The position numbers and the translations under genes were made by a program. The notes under the pieces were generated by a model that was not told the origin of the DNA, ran no database searches, and saw nothing but the letters and a program-made list of their open reading frames with translations. Positions 1 to 10,913 of a stretch of DNA of 64,000 nucleotides are shown in pieces. The first letter of the stretch is position 1; each line of letters begins with the position of its first letter. The stretch comes from Byssothecium circinans (lineage: Eukaryota > Ascomycota > Dothideomycetes > Pleosporales > Massarinaceae), in NCBI GenBank assembly GCA_010015675.1, contig ML977018.1:184166-248165 (forward strand), written 5' to 3'.

Positions 1-638
1 CAAGAGTTCGTCCGAGGCCTGGACTTCCACGGCATCCGCAGGCACCCTCGGATTCCACGTAACACCGTCGACGTCTAGACGACACCACTCCAGAGATGTG
101 CCTTGCCACTTGAACTCCTCGAAAGAGAGGGAGTGGTGATTACTGTTTCCAGGCTCCCCGAGTGCGTTGAACCAGAGCCCCCAGCCAGCCTCGACGTGGG
201 GTCGGAGAAAGAAGTATTGTGCGACGTTCCTGTAGCAGTACCTGATCTGCGGGAGCAATTAGTACTGCGCGTGAGAGAGTGGGCAGTTTGCATGACCGAT
301 CCGATATATTCCAAACGCGATTTTTATTTTCCAGCGGGAGGCAGGCTCTGAGAAGCCCCTCGACAGGAGTTTTTACACGCGATTGTGTGCATGTACATAC
401 AGACAGGACTTACCCTTGTGACGCCATCAGTGCCCCTCGGCCAAGGACGAAGCGGACTATTCAACGAGATGAGATCCGCAGAGCCCTTCTGCTCCGCCTC
501 ATAAACGGCCTCGATGTGCTCGCGAAGCGCGGTCCGATTGGTCAGAAACTCGGGGTTATTGAAGGGAATCGAGCTCGTGGTGACGATGGAGGCTAGAAGG
601 TTGCCGAGAAGCAGGGCGCTGACTTGAAGGAGCTTCAT
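1..638 (-). CDS. Secreted protein, possibly astacin-like (M12A) metalloprotease; 3' end outside window
   Basis: Partial gene reading leftwards off the window. Exon 1 is 414-638 (75 codons) and starts MKLLQVSALLLGNLL, a clear signal peptide. A GTAAGT donor lies at 408-413. The acceptor after 247 resumes in phase at 246 (IRYCYRNVAQYF) and stays open to base 1, so at least 157 residues are visible. The mature part has the pattern RPWPRG..GVTR-IRYCY...W.LW..ALG....HSLSFEEF. This resembles my recollection of the start of fungal secreted astacin-like proteins (WPxG..IxYC), but the zinc motif HExxH would lie beyond the edge, so the enzyme call is tentative. The alternative is an uncharacterised secreted protein. 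Intron 1 is about 167 nt, long for this window. Confidence 0.55.
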
Positions 639-3600
639 CGTGCTGATATCCCTGAGGGGTCGAGAGATGAGGTTGAGGGGAAAAATTCTTGTGGGTGAGG
701 TGTTCGCGGGGAGAGAAGATTGTAGAGGGCAGGCAGAGTTACCTTGGAAAGGCACGACGGGCACGTTCCGTGCAGTAACCACCTGCGTTGTCTTCTAGGG
801 AAAGACGAGGAACTGGAAAACATGAAGTGGGATAGAGTGCAGTGACAAAAGAAGGAATACGTTTTACAACTCCGAGCGTGTGTTTGTGTGTTTTTGCTTG
901 ATTCTGTCCATTCTCTCCATCAACCAAACTAACCCAAATCATTGGAGAGGATGGCGCGATCTATCTTTTGATTTTGAATGAAGGTGTAAGTGCTTTGGCA
1001 TGTTGCATACGGAAGATTGGAGATTGGAAAATTGACCTTGAGATGTTCGACCGAACTGGTAATGCCTAAACTTCACCTACGCGAGATGCCTATGTATCGT
1101 AAGGGCGGGACGGCGCTCATAATTCAAAGATGTAGAGGAAGCCCAGCACTGTTTTCATAGTCTGCATTACCACGCCTTGGGCTCAAACATGCAAGACACT
1201 TGACCCAACCCATGATGAGCCCACGCAAGCCAAACGTTCAGCGCTGCCCAAGCATCCCCATCCCAATCCTTCCCGCCCTGTGCGGCTCCATGCAACCCAG
1301 TGCGGGCCAAACCAATGCGGTAACTTTATCCTTTTTCCGCCGCAGCGTCTGAGAGCCGTTTGGCAGACTGAAGCTAGCTGGGGCAGTGCAGCAATAACTC
1401 GTAGACTTCGAAGACGGGGATGAGCGGGTGATTTAAGGTTTACAGCTTGGCGAGTGGTGCGAAACAAAAGATATGCTAGATGTTTTCAATGTTGAAGAGT
1501 TTAGCGCTCTGGAGTCAGCGTGATATTTTTGGGTCCTCGTGAGATGTTGCCTTGAGGAGTCTGGGGCAAGAGCCTTGATTGGAACGTCAGCTAGACCTTA
1601 GTCTCTTCCACACGTATAGTATGCTGCGAACATGGGTTCGCGGTAGATGTGAAGAGCTAGGCACTCGTCCTTTGCTGTTGGTGTCAGCTTCGTACGCTTG
1701 TCAGTTGTCCTCTTACTCGTCCAATGGGCTTGTTCGGAGCTTTTCATGACACATGTCCAGCTCGGGGTGAGTGAGACACCTTTCCGAAGGGTTTGTTGGC
1801 TGCCTCAACGCGCACTAAAAGCGCCGGTAGCTTTGAGTAGAATGCTTGGTACTGCCAATATTTAGGTCCAAGTCCGCATGAACTGGTAAGCGCCAAAGCC
1901 AGTCATGAGACGGCGGCAGTAGATTTAGTTTTGACGTCGACTGCTACTCAACGTCTGCTCGCGGAGCGCGTGATGTATGTTGTCTGGAATAGGTGAGTAA
2001 AGGTGTGATCGTTTTAAACTTGGCTTCGGCTTGTGAAACTGCCTGCGAGTGAGGACTGTGTTTTGAGAGCAGAGGGATGCCTTGCGAGAAAAATGCCTTC
2101 TGAAAGATAAACCTATGCTCATCATGCGATGCGAAACATGACTTTCATTATTGGCGGGTTGGTATCTTACAGTCTGCTGAGCTCGAGAAGGACCGTTTGC
2201 CCTGTATGAGTGGGTGGAATGACTTGACGAGACCGCAATACTAATAGCACTCGGTTAGGGTTGCTGTAAGATGAATCGACTGGATGTGTTTTGGGAATTG
2301 TAAAAGAACGATCGATGAGCTGAGTCGCGAGTCGGCTCAGTACCCCGGACACGAGAGATTTAGAGTTGAATAGGTCATTCTGGTCACCTTGCTTTATCGT
2401 ACCTCCGGTACCTAGGTCAACGTTTCTCTTGCTAACGAAACAAAGCAAATCTCGTAGGGTTTGACGGCATAACGCAGTGACCTATCTGTATCTCTGTGGC
2501 TGAATTCTCGGCTTCTGTGAAAAAGCAAAAGCAGGTATTAGCAAGCGTTACTTTCAGTGACTGCGTACGAAGACGTACAAAAGCTGCTGGAACTTGAGCA
2601 GCATCACGAGATGCTGTGATGGCCAAGTCACGGTCACTCGAGCAGTGACTCGAGATATTTGTAAATGTGACGGAGTTAGGGAACTCCCGTTTCGGATAGA
2701 TGGGGTGAAGTGCCGGCCAAACCAGGGCTGGCACAGTGGTACAGAGTGGCTATCGTCGGCTACACAACACGGCTGGTCAGCGATGAAGGTGGCACAAGAA
2801 GTGAAGTACCGCATACCGTGGATGGGTCCACGTGGCGAAGTCGAGAAGGCGTACGAAGGGTTCGCGTTGAGGTTCAAATTGTTCAATCAGGAACATGACC
2901 ACCCAGAGTTTTCTTGACAATGACCAATCTAGTTGGTCCTGCCAGGTGATTGGATGCGCGGAGAGGGAAGTTTTGGGCAGCGTTTACGCGATTGAGCCTA
3001 TCATGTAAAAAGCACGGGGGTATTATAGTGGTCTTGTTCACGTGTCTGTCGTCAAAGCAGCGAGAGCCTGCGACTTGATGGTGGTTCGGGTGGGAGGAGA
3101 CAACCGAAGTTGAAGGTTCCTTTTGTGCCAGCGACGGGATGCTTGTCGGCAAGCCGAAGGGACTCCTTGGCCGCCGTGATTGGCGGTTCGCAACGGCTTC
3201 GCATGTCTCGGTGGTCTCGATGCTGACTTCACAACGCACAGCTGGGGTTCGGAGGATGCAGCAGGTCTCTGACAGCAGACGGGGCGGGAACTGAGGTCCA
3301 TGAACGGGTGGGCCATCAGCTGGGGTTTGGGCGATGAAGCGATCCACCTCCTGAACACGATGGTGCTTGAAGGGGTGAGGGGGATCGTCGAGCGGCAGGC
3401 CTCTCGGAGCGTGATTCGCTGCGGGGCGGCCTCAAGCGCCAAAAGACTGGGATTAGGAGGGCAGAGAGGCCGCAAAGACGGCGGCGAGATTTTCAAGAAC
3501 CCAGCCACGCGGTGACAGAGTGCGCTAACGCCGGTGTGCTCTTCTCTGGATGGCATGGCTTGGGCCGGAGCCAGGTCCGACTTGCGCGGAATCCAAATGC

Positions 3601-3927
3601 CGGCGCAATAGCCTGAAGCCTGGAGCCGGCGGTTCTGGCGTGGTGAGGGTCAACAGTCGACAGCCGACAGTCAACAGCAGAGATGTTTGATGTAGATATG
3701 TGGATGAGAACTTAGAAGGGCTGCACAGGCATGCTGGAACCGTGGCCACACAGACTGTCCTGCGGCTCGCCATCCGCCACATCCCACGCTGCGATCGCGG
3801 AAGTTCCCTTCGTTGGTCGCGGGCTGAGGCCGTTCTATAGTCTATATAGCTGCCGTGGGGAGCCACCGCCAGTAGACAGCCCGTGGCCTCTATCCATATG
3901 TTCGACACGTAGAGCGGGCGTGATACC
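639..3927. other. Gene-poor intergenic region
   Basis: About 3.3 kb without a gene I can support. Short open frames occur on both strands, the longest 172 codons at 3038-3556 on the minus strand. None has a recognisable domain, convincing composition or splice-linked partner. No transposon ends, tRNA or long inverted repeat were noticed. The first few hundred bases after 638 should contain the promoter of the secreted-protein gene. Confidence 0.5.
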
Positions 3928-3966
3928 GGCAAGCAGGCAGGCAAGCAGGCAAGCAGGCAAGCAGGC
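3928..3966. repeat. Short tandem repeat, GCAAGCAG-like, about 5 units
   Basis: A near-perfect 8-bp tandem array (GGCAAGCA units, one of them shortened to GGCA) about 1 kb upstream of the Scw1-like start codon. It is short enough to be an ordinary microsatellite. Confidence 0.85.
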
Positions 3967-4980
3967 TGGAAGTGTTGAGGATGCAACAGGCTAGAGGAGA
4001 GCTGGGCAACCACTCAGGGCAGCGTCATACCGTCGAGCGGTGCAACGCTTAGTGGTACTGCCCACAATCAAATACACCTCTGGTGAACAGCGGTCCCTAG
4101 TCGCCCATAGTCGTGCCCAGTCCGCGTCTGTTATCACTGGGAGAGCCTGCTGCCCCCGTTCCCCAGTGCCCGCGCCCACCACCCACCACACCACCACACC
4201 ATCACACCCCCCTCCCCCTTCTGCGCCTCCTACCGCATCGCGCCTCCTCCCATCCCACCCACTCCACGCCGCTCTAGACCGGCAGCTACTTCCAGTACAT
4301 CGCTCAGCACCCGTTCCATCACCATCCCATCACCATCACCGCACACACGCGCTCACGCACTCCTCGTCTGCACCGCGTTGGCTGATTGGCCCGACACGGA
4401 CTTGGGTGCTGTACTCGAGCGACGTGATCCGAGCGCGCCGCCCTCGAGTCTGCGGCCCAAATCTAAAATCCCCTCCGCATCCTCCTCCCATCATTGGCCT
4501 CCTGCATTCTATTCCAACACAGAATTTCTACATCACCCGTCGTGACGTTGGATTGCTGCACTCCTGTTGCTCGCCCCTAGCGCCCGCTCTCGCTCCGCGC
4601 TCTACACCATTGTCCTTGTCCTCGTCGCCAGCCGCATCCTCTCGTCGCATCGCACCAGCTCCACCCGTCGCAAGACGCCCTCCCTCCCTGTTGCGTCCAC
4701 GCCTGCATACTGTAGCTTCGTTGCAGCGCAGTCATTCGGGTATCGCAATCGCTACCTGGCCGCCTGCCACACCGTTGGCGCCCGCCCAAATCGGCCCAGG
4801 CATAACAACGTTTCGAACGTGTTTTAACCCCAGCGTCACTTTCTCCTCCCACCTCCGACAGCTCACGGTCCGGATCGTTACTGCCAATTTCGCTCTTGTT
4901 CGCTTCGCACCCAAGCCTCGACCGCCACCACCTACTTCTTTGTCTTTCACCGCCGCAATATCGTCCAGACAAAGGAAAGC
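3967..4980 (+). promoter_or_regulatory. Long pyrimidine-rich promoter/5' leader of the Scw1-like gene
   Basis: About 1 kb directly upstream of the RNA-binding protein gene, rich in CCACC, CATCACC and CTCC runs on the plus strand, as in the core promoters and 5' leaders of highly transcribed fungal genes. Inverted CCAAT boxes lie at 4385-4389 (context GGCCAATCAGC on the minus strand, a good match to the fungal CCAAT-complex site) and 4493-4497. Several upstream ATGs are present, including a frame open from 4040 to 5056 that overlaps the main start codon. I infer a long regulated leader; the transcription start cannot be placed from sequence. Confidence 0.45.
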
Positions 4981-6702
4981 ATGGCCGGTGGGCCGAGTCC
5001 GACCAGCACCAGTCCCTCGAACCTGTCCAACAGTCCGTTCCTCCACAGCTCGCTGAGCTCCTCCACCTCGTCGTCGCCGCCAAAGTTGTTCCCTTCGCAG
5101 AACACCATGACTGCCGACGTCTTCTCCACATCGCATACGTACGGCATGCATGCGCCCGTAGGCGAACGTCGTGCGCTGGACAAAAATGGCTTGAACCTAC
5201 TCTCCTTCAGCCAGGCTGAGACGAGCCCCGATTTCAAGGGCACCCACGCCATCTACTTGCGCAAGCTTCCGCCAAACAGCGACAGGGACTCTTTGAGCAA
5301 CATTCTACTTTTCGCAAAGGATCTCATCGAGTGCGAACTGGTTTCGGCTTCGAAATACGAAGACAAGAACTTTGCGTCGGCTATCGCACGTTTCGGTTCT
5401 TTGGAGAGCGCAAAGGAGGCGCGAGATCTGCTGAATGGAAAGCGCATGAACGACGCCACCCTTATCGTGGAGATGGTCCAGGATAGTCCGCCCGGCGCAA
5501 TCGGCTCCAGGCGCAACACCGTGGACAACGGATCCGTCCGCCAACCTTCCGTTTCTTCTGCATCTGGGATCTCCAGCATCACCGCCAATGGCAGACAATC
5601 GCGATACAATGGGACCTTTCAGAATATGGAGAAGATGTCTCCACCCAACGGGACCCCGGGTCTTGGCAACGGGGAATTTCCGGTCCAGAAGCTCTTTTCG
5701 CCAACATCCCCAGTGAACACCTCTTTCGCCTCTTCCCGCAACGTGGGAAAGTCCGTCATTAACGACGAGGCGGACGACGACGATGGTCTCCTCAACGAGT
5801 CAATCGGATATGCGACAGGCGGTCCGCCAGTGCAGTCCACTCTGTCCCGTCGAACCACGATGCCGAACAACGTTGTCCCCGTCTCCCGTTTCGCATCACT
5901 TTCGCTGCAAACAAACGGCGTGAATGGCATGAGCCCCCCGCCTATGACAAATTATGCCTCACCGCGCTCGGCTGCGACAATGCAGTCCCCAGCTACGGCC
6001 ATGTCCGCCATGTCTCCCCATACCATCCCCTCTGCGATGGGCAATCTTGGACCGAATGGGGGCTTCCCGCAGTACCAACAGCATTTTCCCAGGCCCACTT
6101 ATCCTCCAGTCAATCCCGCAGATCAAAACCCACCATGCAACACATTGTATGTGGGAAACTTGCCCGTTGATACTTCCGAGGATGAACTCAAAGCTGTTTT
6201 CTCCAAGCAGCGAGGATACAAGCGTCTCTGCTTCCGGACTAAGCAGAACGGCCCTATGTGTTTTGTCGAATTCGAAGATGTTTCTTTTGCTACAAAGGCG
6301 CTGAATGAACTTTATGGGCATCCATTGCATAATAGCGTCAAGGGGGGCATCCGGCTCAGCTTCTCCAAGAACCCTCTCGGTGTGCGCACCGGGCAGTCTT
6401 CCAGCATGGGCCCATCATCGGCCATCACTCCAAGCACGCCACTCTCCGGTTTCGCTGCGCTACCTGGCTTCTCTACGGCTACGGGACCGCCTCCTGGACT
6501 TTCGGCTCCTCCCGGCCTTTCTACTTCAAATCACTCCAATGTTTCTTCCGGGTACAACCTGTATTCCAACGGTGGGTTCGGTACGGGTTCAAACGATATG
6601 GCCAGTCCCATGAGGAGCCAACCGATGTCAGCTGGAAGCGTCCCTGGCAACAATTTCACAAATATGAACGGAGCCTACTCGGCGTATATGATGGGACGTT
6701 AG
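4981..6702 (+). CDS. scw1: Scw1/Whi3-family RNA-binding protein, two RRMs
   Basis: Single-exon gene of 573 residues with a good start context (AAAGCATGGCC). A Ser/Pro-rich N-terminus is followed by a divergent RRM at about 88-168 (IYLRKLPPNSD...; AIARFGSLESAKEA) and a low-complexity linker. The second RRM, about 385-468, is highly conserved (NTLYVGNLPVD; RGYKRLCFRTKQNGPMCFVEF; GGIRLSFSKNPLGVR). The tail is rich in Gly, Pro, Ser and Asn. This C-terminal RRM is diagnostic of fungal Scw1 (cell-wall integrity in S. pombe) and budding yeast Whi3, which bind mRNAs and control cell size, cell wall or mating. The disordered flanks suggest condensate formation, as known for Whi3. A long 5' leader upstream and 1.4 kb before the next gene suggest long untranslated regions. 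Confidence 0.93.
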   Translation: MAGGPSPTSTSPSNLSNSPFLHSSLSSSTSSSPPKLFPSQNTMTADVFSTSHTYGMHAPVGERRALDKNGLNLLSFSQAETSPDFKGTHAIYLRKLPPNSDRDSLSNILLFAKDLIECELVSASKYEDKNFASAIARFGSLESAKEARDLLNGKRMNDATLIVEMVQDSPPGAIGSRRNTVDNGSVRQPSVSSASGISSITANGRQSRYNGTFQNMEKMSPPNGTPGLGNGEFPVQKLFSPTSPVNTSFASSRNVGKSVINDEADDDDGLLNESIGYATGGPPVQSTLSRRTTMPNNVVPVSRFASLSLQTNGVNGMSPPPMTNYASPRSAATMQSPATAMSAMSPHTIPSAMGNLGPNGGFPQYQQHFPRPTYPPVNPADQNPPCNTLYVGNLPVDTSEDELKAVFSKQRGYKRLCFRTKQNGPMCFVEFEDVSFATKALNELYGHPLHNSVKGGIRLSFSKNPLGVRTGQSSSMGPSSAITPSTPLSGFAALPGFSTATGPPPGLSAPPGLSTSNHSNVSSGYNLYSNGGFGTGSNDMASPMRSQPMSAGSVPGNNFTNMNGAYSAYMMGR

Positions 6703-8129
6703 TATTTTCCCATCGGCATTGCCACCGGTAGGAACATCAGGTGGACCCTACGACGTTGTCACGAGTAATAATCTGGAGTTTGGGAATGCATCCAACACTG
6801 CGCGTCCAAACAGTTGTTCATCTATTGTTGCGTTATATCCAGTCACTTCTGTCATTGCGAGGCGCTGTGTTGTTGGGTTTGACATTATTTTCCATTTGAG
6901 CAAGGGCATGGGCAACGGCGTGGATCTCCTTCGTGGTTGAAGTGCCGGATGGGCATGGACTCCATTTCAGCATACGGCGATGATTCCCCCTCGCGCGTTG
7001 TTTACAGTATCTGTTGGGAGTGGGCGCTCGGAGTTCTTTTTTTGCGTTTCATTGCTTTTTAACCCCATCTCCATCATTGGGTCGCGTTTGCCTTGACTTC
7101 TTCCTGCTGGACTGGTCAGGAAGTCGGAAAAGCAGGTTTGCATGGAATGGTCCGAATGACGTTTTCGATCGGATCCTTAGTACTTTTCGATTCTCTACCC
7201 GTTTGTGGCACCTCTTCGGCTGTCTATTGTGACGGAGTTCTCCTTCTTGGCCTTGCACACATGTTATGGCGCTACTGTTCTCGGGATGAGCATGGCTGGA
7301 CTACACTTGGCTGGAGCAGACGTTTATTGTCATAGGGTGTTTTCATTGCATGGCGGCAATCTCTCTTCCGATACCTGCCTCCACATTTGCTTGCGAGGCT
7401 CCTGTTAGTTTCCTTGTGGGATATGGAGTCTAGATTTCTTATTGATTCAGGGCCACTTGGAGCCACACGATATACTGTCTGTCCTTACAGCATGCTTTGG
7501 CGGTTGCTGGCATTTACCGGATTTGCTTTTCATCTATTTCTATGGCCTCTTACAAGACTGGCTTCGTGCACATTTGACATGCACTTGGGGAACGTGAGTG
7601 GGTCATGGAACCCGCAAGCAGCAATTAATCCAACAAAATGTTTTTGCGTTGTATACCTTGGACCGTCATGTTGCAGTTTTACGTGAAGACGAATCAGTAT
7701 GCTGTACCCTTGGGAATATGGTTACTGTTAAATTTTCATATGCTACCTTTTCGCGCACCCAGATAATTTGCAGTTCAACTTTTGATTGCCACAGATGACG
7801 TCCCATAGAGGAGCCCATGTGCTGTGACGATTGCATGCAGTACTTACGAGCATTATGCATGCAGATCCTTGCCGAGCGCTCTGTTGCGGAAGCAGGAACC
7901 GCGGGAAACTCACGATGCTTCGGAAGAGGTCCGCCGGGCGTTGATTGGAGGACCTCGGGAGAGGTGTAATCACGTGCGAAGCCCACAATTAGCTTAGCGG
8001 CTTCCCAAAATGTTGGGATATTTTTCGAACTCTCACCTCAATCTTCATCACCTCCCGACGCTCATTTCCCGCTTCTCATTTCATTTCTGTCGAACATTGA
8101 GCAATGCAGTAGCGCTGCAAAGCTTGAAC
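6703..8129. other. Intergenic region / long 3' UTR of Scw1-like gene
   Basis: About 1.4 kb, T-rich on the plus strand, with only short overlapping frames and no recognisable product. It probably holds the Scw1-like 3' UTR and the mS45 promoter. An alternative upstream start for mS45 (ATG at 8010) lies at its end. Confidence 0.45.
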
Positions 8130-9532
8130 ATGCCTCCACGGATACGACCTACCAATCTTCCTTCCGCTGTAACCGCCTGTCCATCCATCCGCCCTTCAAC
8201 CGTCTCACAGCCAGCGCAAAGAGCGCGGGAGTTTTCACAATCATCATGTCGCCAAATAACACAACGAAGGAGGAAGTTTTATGAGTGGCTCAATGGACCA
8301 GGGAGGGCGCTCAAGGAGCCAATACCAAACTCGACAAATTACCTGGGTGCGTACGACAAGTACGGCAATCTGGTGAGGGCGAGCCCGGGATGGCAGGCAC
8401 GGCAGAAGGAAGTAGAGAAGCAAAATCAAGGAGAAACAGAGGCGGCGGAGGAAGGAGAAGAATTGGCAGCGCCACTAAAGGGCCAGGAGGCCGATGAGCC
8501 GGACATGGCTGCTCGTCGCCTCGAAGAGGAAGCAAAAGCAGCAAAGAAGAAGGATGAAGAGGACGACAGGCTACCGCCCGAAACTGTCGAAGATCTGCGA
8601 CCTTTCCCACTGAACAAGTACTTCCGAAGTCAGGCGGTGCTGAGCGAAGAGCTGCGCGAGGCCATATACCAATACATGACGGACCCCGTCCAGCCACGTT
8701 CAGTGCCAGGGGCGAGTTCACACTTCGGTGTTAGCAACGAGCGAGTCGGCGCGGTGCTTCGATTGAAGCAGATGGAGAAGGAGTGGATTGCTCAGGTACG
8801 TTTGCATCTCATTCCGCTCTTCACATTTCCTAGTATGATGAAACTACACAACATTCGATTAGTCTTTAAGACACCTACATGGTTACACAACAAACTCTAT
8901 GTCCAATCTGATACCGTCTACACTTCTTCGTCTTCCGTAATTCGACGGATGATCGCTGGTGGCTGACCACACCTCCGCAGGGCAAAACGCTCGCCATTCC
9001 CTACTCAAAAGCCGTCCTCGCTATGCTCCCTACTACACCCTACGTCGGAAATTCCAATAAGCGAGCGATCGTTCACGAACCGATCAATGATCTAATTGTG
9101 CACCCGGCAACGCGCCAACAACTCTTTGTGCCCGTCGCCGAATCACGGCGCTTCACGCGTGTCGACGCTGGAAAAGCGTTTGACAATGACCTCCTCCCCG
9201 CGGATGAGCGTATCCCTCACCCAGAAATGGTGAACGTAGAGCGTGATATCGTGAACGGCTACGGCGCGGAAGAACGCTTGGAGCGTGCGAGACAGCGCGT
9301 GATTGCAAAGGTGTCGGCAAAGGCAGAGAAAGAGGAAGCGCAGAAGAAGGCCGAGAGGGAGGCTCTCACAACCGTGCCGAAGAGGAGATGGGATTTTGTC
9401 ATTCAGGATGTCTCTGTGGAGAGTGTGGGCAGAAAGGGAAGAGACCACCGCGGTGTGGGATGGAGATATGGCCTGCCGCACCAGGACAGAAAGAAGGGAC
9501 AAGTCAAGATCCCGACGCATGTGGAGGCATAA
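8130..9532 (+). CDS. MRPS35: Mitochondrial small-subunit ribosomal protein mS45 (Bot1/Mrps35 family)
   Basis: Two exons, 8130-8795 and 8981-9532, joined in phase 0 (KEWIAQ|GKTLAIPYSKAV) by a 185-nt GTACGT..CAG intron, giving 405 residues. The N-terminus is basic and Ser/Arg-rich, as expected for mitochondrial import. The conserved block RRRKFYEWLNGPG...STNYLGAYDKYG, followed by DLRPFPLNKYFRSQAVLSEELR and VGAVLRLKQMEKEWI, is characteristic of the fungal eukaryotic mitochondrial regulator family (S. pombe Bot1, yeast Mrps35), a component of the 37S subunit. The charged middle (Glu/Ala/Lys) is probably helical. I chose the ATG at 8130 because the mature-looking presequence begins there; the in-frame ATG at 8010 would add 40 residues and cannot be excluded. 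Confidence 0.87.
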
Positions 9533-9809
9533 GAGGTGGGATTGTAAGATATGTATCACCGTGTATCTGTATCTACGTTTGGGTCTGTAGCATAGTGGAG
9601 CGGGTGCTTTTATCATACTTGGATGTCTACAGCCTCAGTGGAGGGCTTATATTTATGCAGTGTTTGCCATGGATTTGGCTGCTTGATGTCATGTCTATAA
9701 GAGGACAAACCCTTATTGTCTAGTGCAGTGCATCTGACAAAGACATGGAGTCTATACTGCGTGACGTGTTGTGGGCTCCCATCTCCGCGAGCTCCTATGC
9801 GCTCAAATC

Positions 9810-10382
9810 TCACCGGTACTGCACTTTTTGCCCACCCCTCTTCTCCATCTTCTGCTGCCTCTTGCTCGCAGCACCCGGCTGTGGCGCGCCCGCCGCATCC
9901 GTGAAACCACCTCTCATCCCAGTATACGTAGTCCAAGCCGCATACACGCTATAAATCGGGACGATACCCCAAAACAGCCAGGCCCAGTCACCCAACACAC
10001 TAACCAATATCAAACATCCATAAGTCCAATACGTCACATCCCACATATACTCGGTCAATCCTTTCGCTTCCAGATCCTCGCCGGCGCGCTTGATACTGCC
10101 ATCCGGGAGCGTAGTAGGGCGCGACTGGCGCTCGAAGATGAAGTTTATGAACAGTTGCGGGGTCGCGAAGAAGAGGTAGAAGAGCAGCGATCTGTGGGAG
10201 AAGGACGAGCGGAAGATGAGGGCGCGGAGGAGCCAGTAGAACAGGTGGATTACGAGGGTTGCTATGGTGGTTTGGTTCAGGCGGCGGGTGTTGGCCGCTG
10301 CGAGGGACTTTGTGGCTTTCTGGGGAAGATGTTAAAATTGAGGTTTGTGAGGAGGGGAGGTTGGGGACGTTACTTGTGCCAT
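9810..10382 (-). CDS. SND2: SND2/TMEM208-family ER membrane protein
   Basis: Two exons: a 9-nt first exon, 10374-10382 (Met-Ala-Gln), and 9810-10319, split by a 54-nt GTAACG..CAG intron, giving 172 residues. The protein starts MAQKATKSLAAAN, has a hydrophobic hairpin (IATLVIHLFYWLLRALIF ... LLFYLFFATPQLFINFIF) and a second one after EYMWDVTYW (TYGCLILVSVLGDWAWLFW, then IVPIYSVYAAW), and ends in a basic tail. This order matches the TMEM208/DUF788 family. Yeast Snd2 acts in the SRP-independent targeting route to the ER. The microexon is easy to miss: without it the gene appears to lack its N-terminal half. It is divergent from APC3. Confidence 0.9.
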
Positions 10383-10913
10383 TGTGACTACGGTAGTGTC
10401 CTAGCAGTCCAAGGTTGTCCGGCGCCTCCGGTGGATTTTTGTCGCGAGTTGGTGATGGTGGAGGTGCGAGCCAAGCATACGAGTTCGTTGGCTGGCTGCA
10501 GGCGGCAGTCACGACAGGGGCACGGACCACTCGCGCCTGCCACTCGAGTTCTATCACAACAACATGGAAAGCACGCTCGAGCTCTCCTCCGCCCACAGCC
10601 CGCAAACAGAAACACCGTTTGACGCTCTACTGCGAACCGAAGCGCAGTTTCCCCAAGGAAATGACGTATTGAGGCCGACCGAACTCGATTTGCGTGTTCC
10701 CGGCTTGCCAATTCACTTTGTCGAGCCCGCCTCAGCGTTTACCAGCAACAAACACCGCCAACGCCGCGCCAACCTCGCCTTCCTCCTCCTCCTCTGCCTT
10801 TAAACCACCCTAGACATCGCTCTCATGCCTAATACATCTCCGTAACCGCATTTATCCTCGACACTTCCCCTTCTCAACGCCCGGCATCGCGACACACCGC
10901 CAGCAACCTCACG
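10383..10913. promoter_or_regulatory. Shared divergent promoter region, SND2 / APC3
   Basis: 531 bp between two divergent start codons. Pyrimidine-rich runs precede the APC3 start. A GTCACA sequence directly precedes the SND2 ATG. Short frames here look non-coding. Confidence 0.4.

Noticed and set aside
3038..3556. 172-codon minus-strand frame
   Set aside because: No domain, signal or splice partner; composition looks like random GC-rich frame.
4040..5056. 338-codon plus-strand frame upstream of and overlapping the Scw1-like start
   Set aside because: Composition reflects the CT-rich leader (Pro, Ser, His, Arg), with no domain, and it overlaps a conserved gene in another frame.
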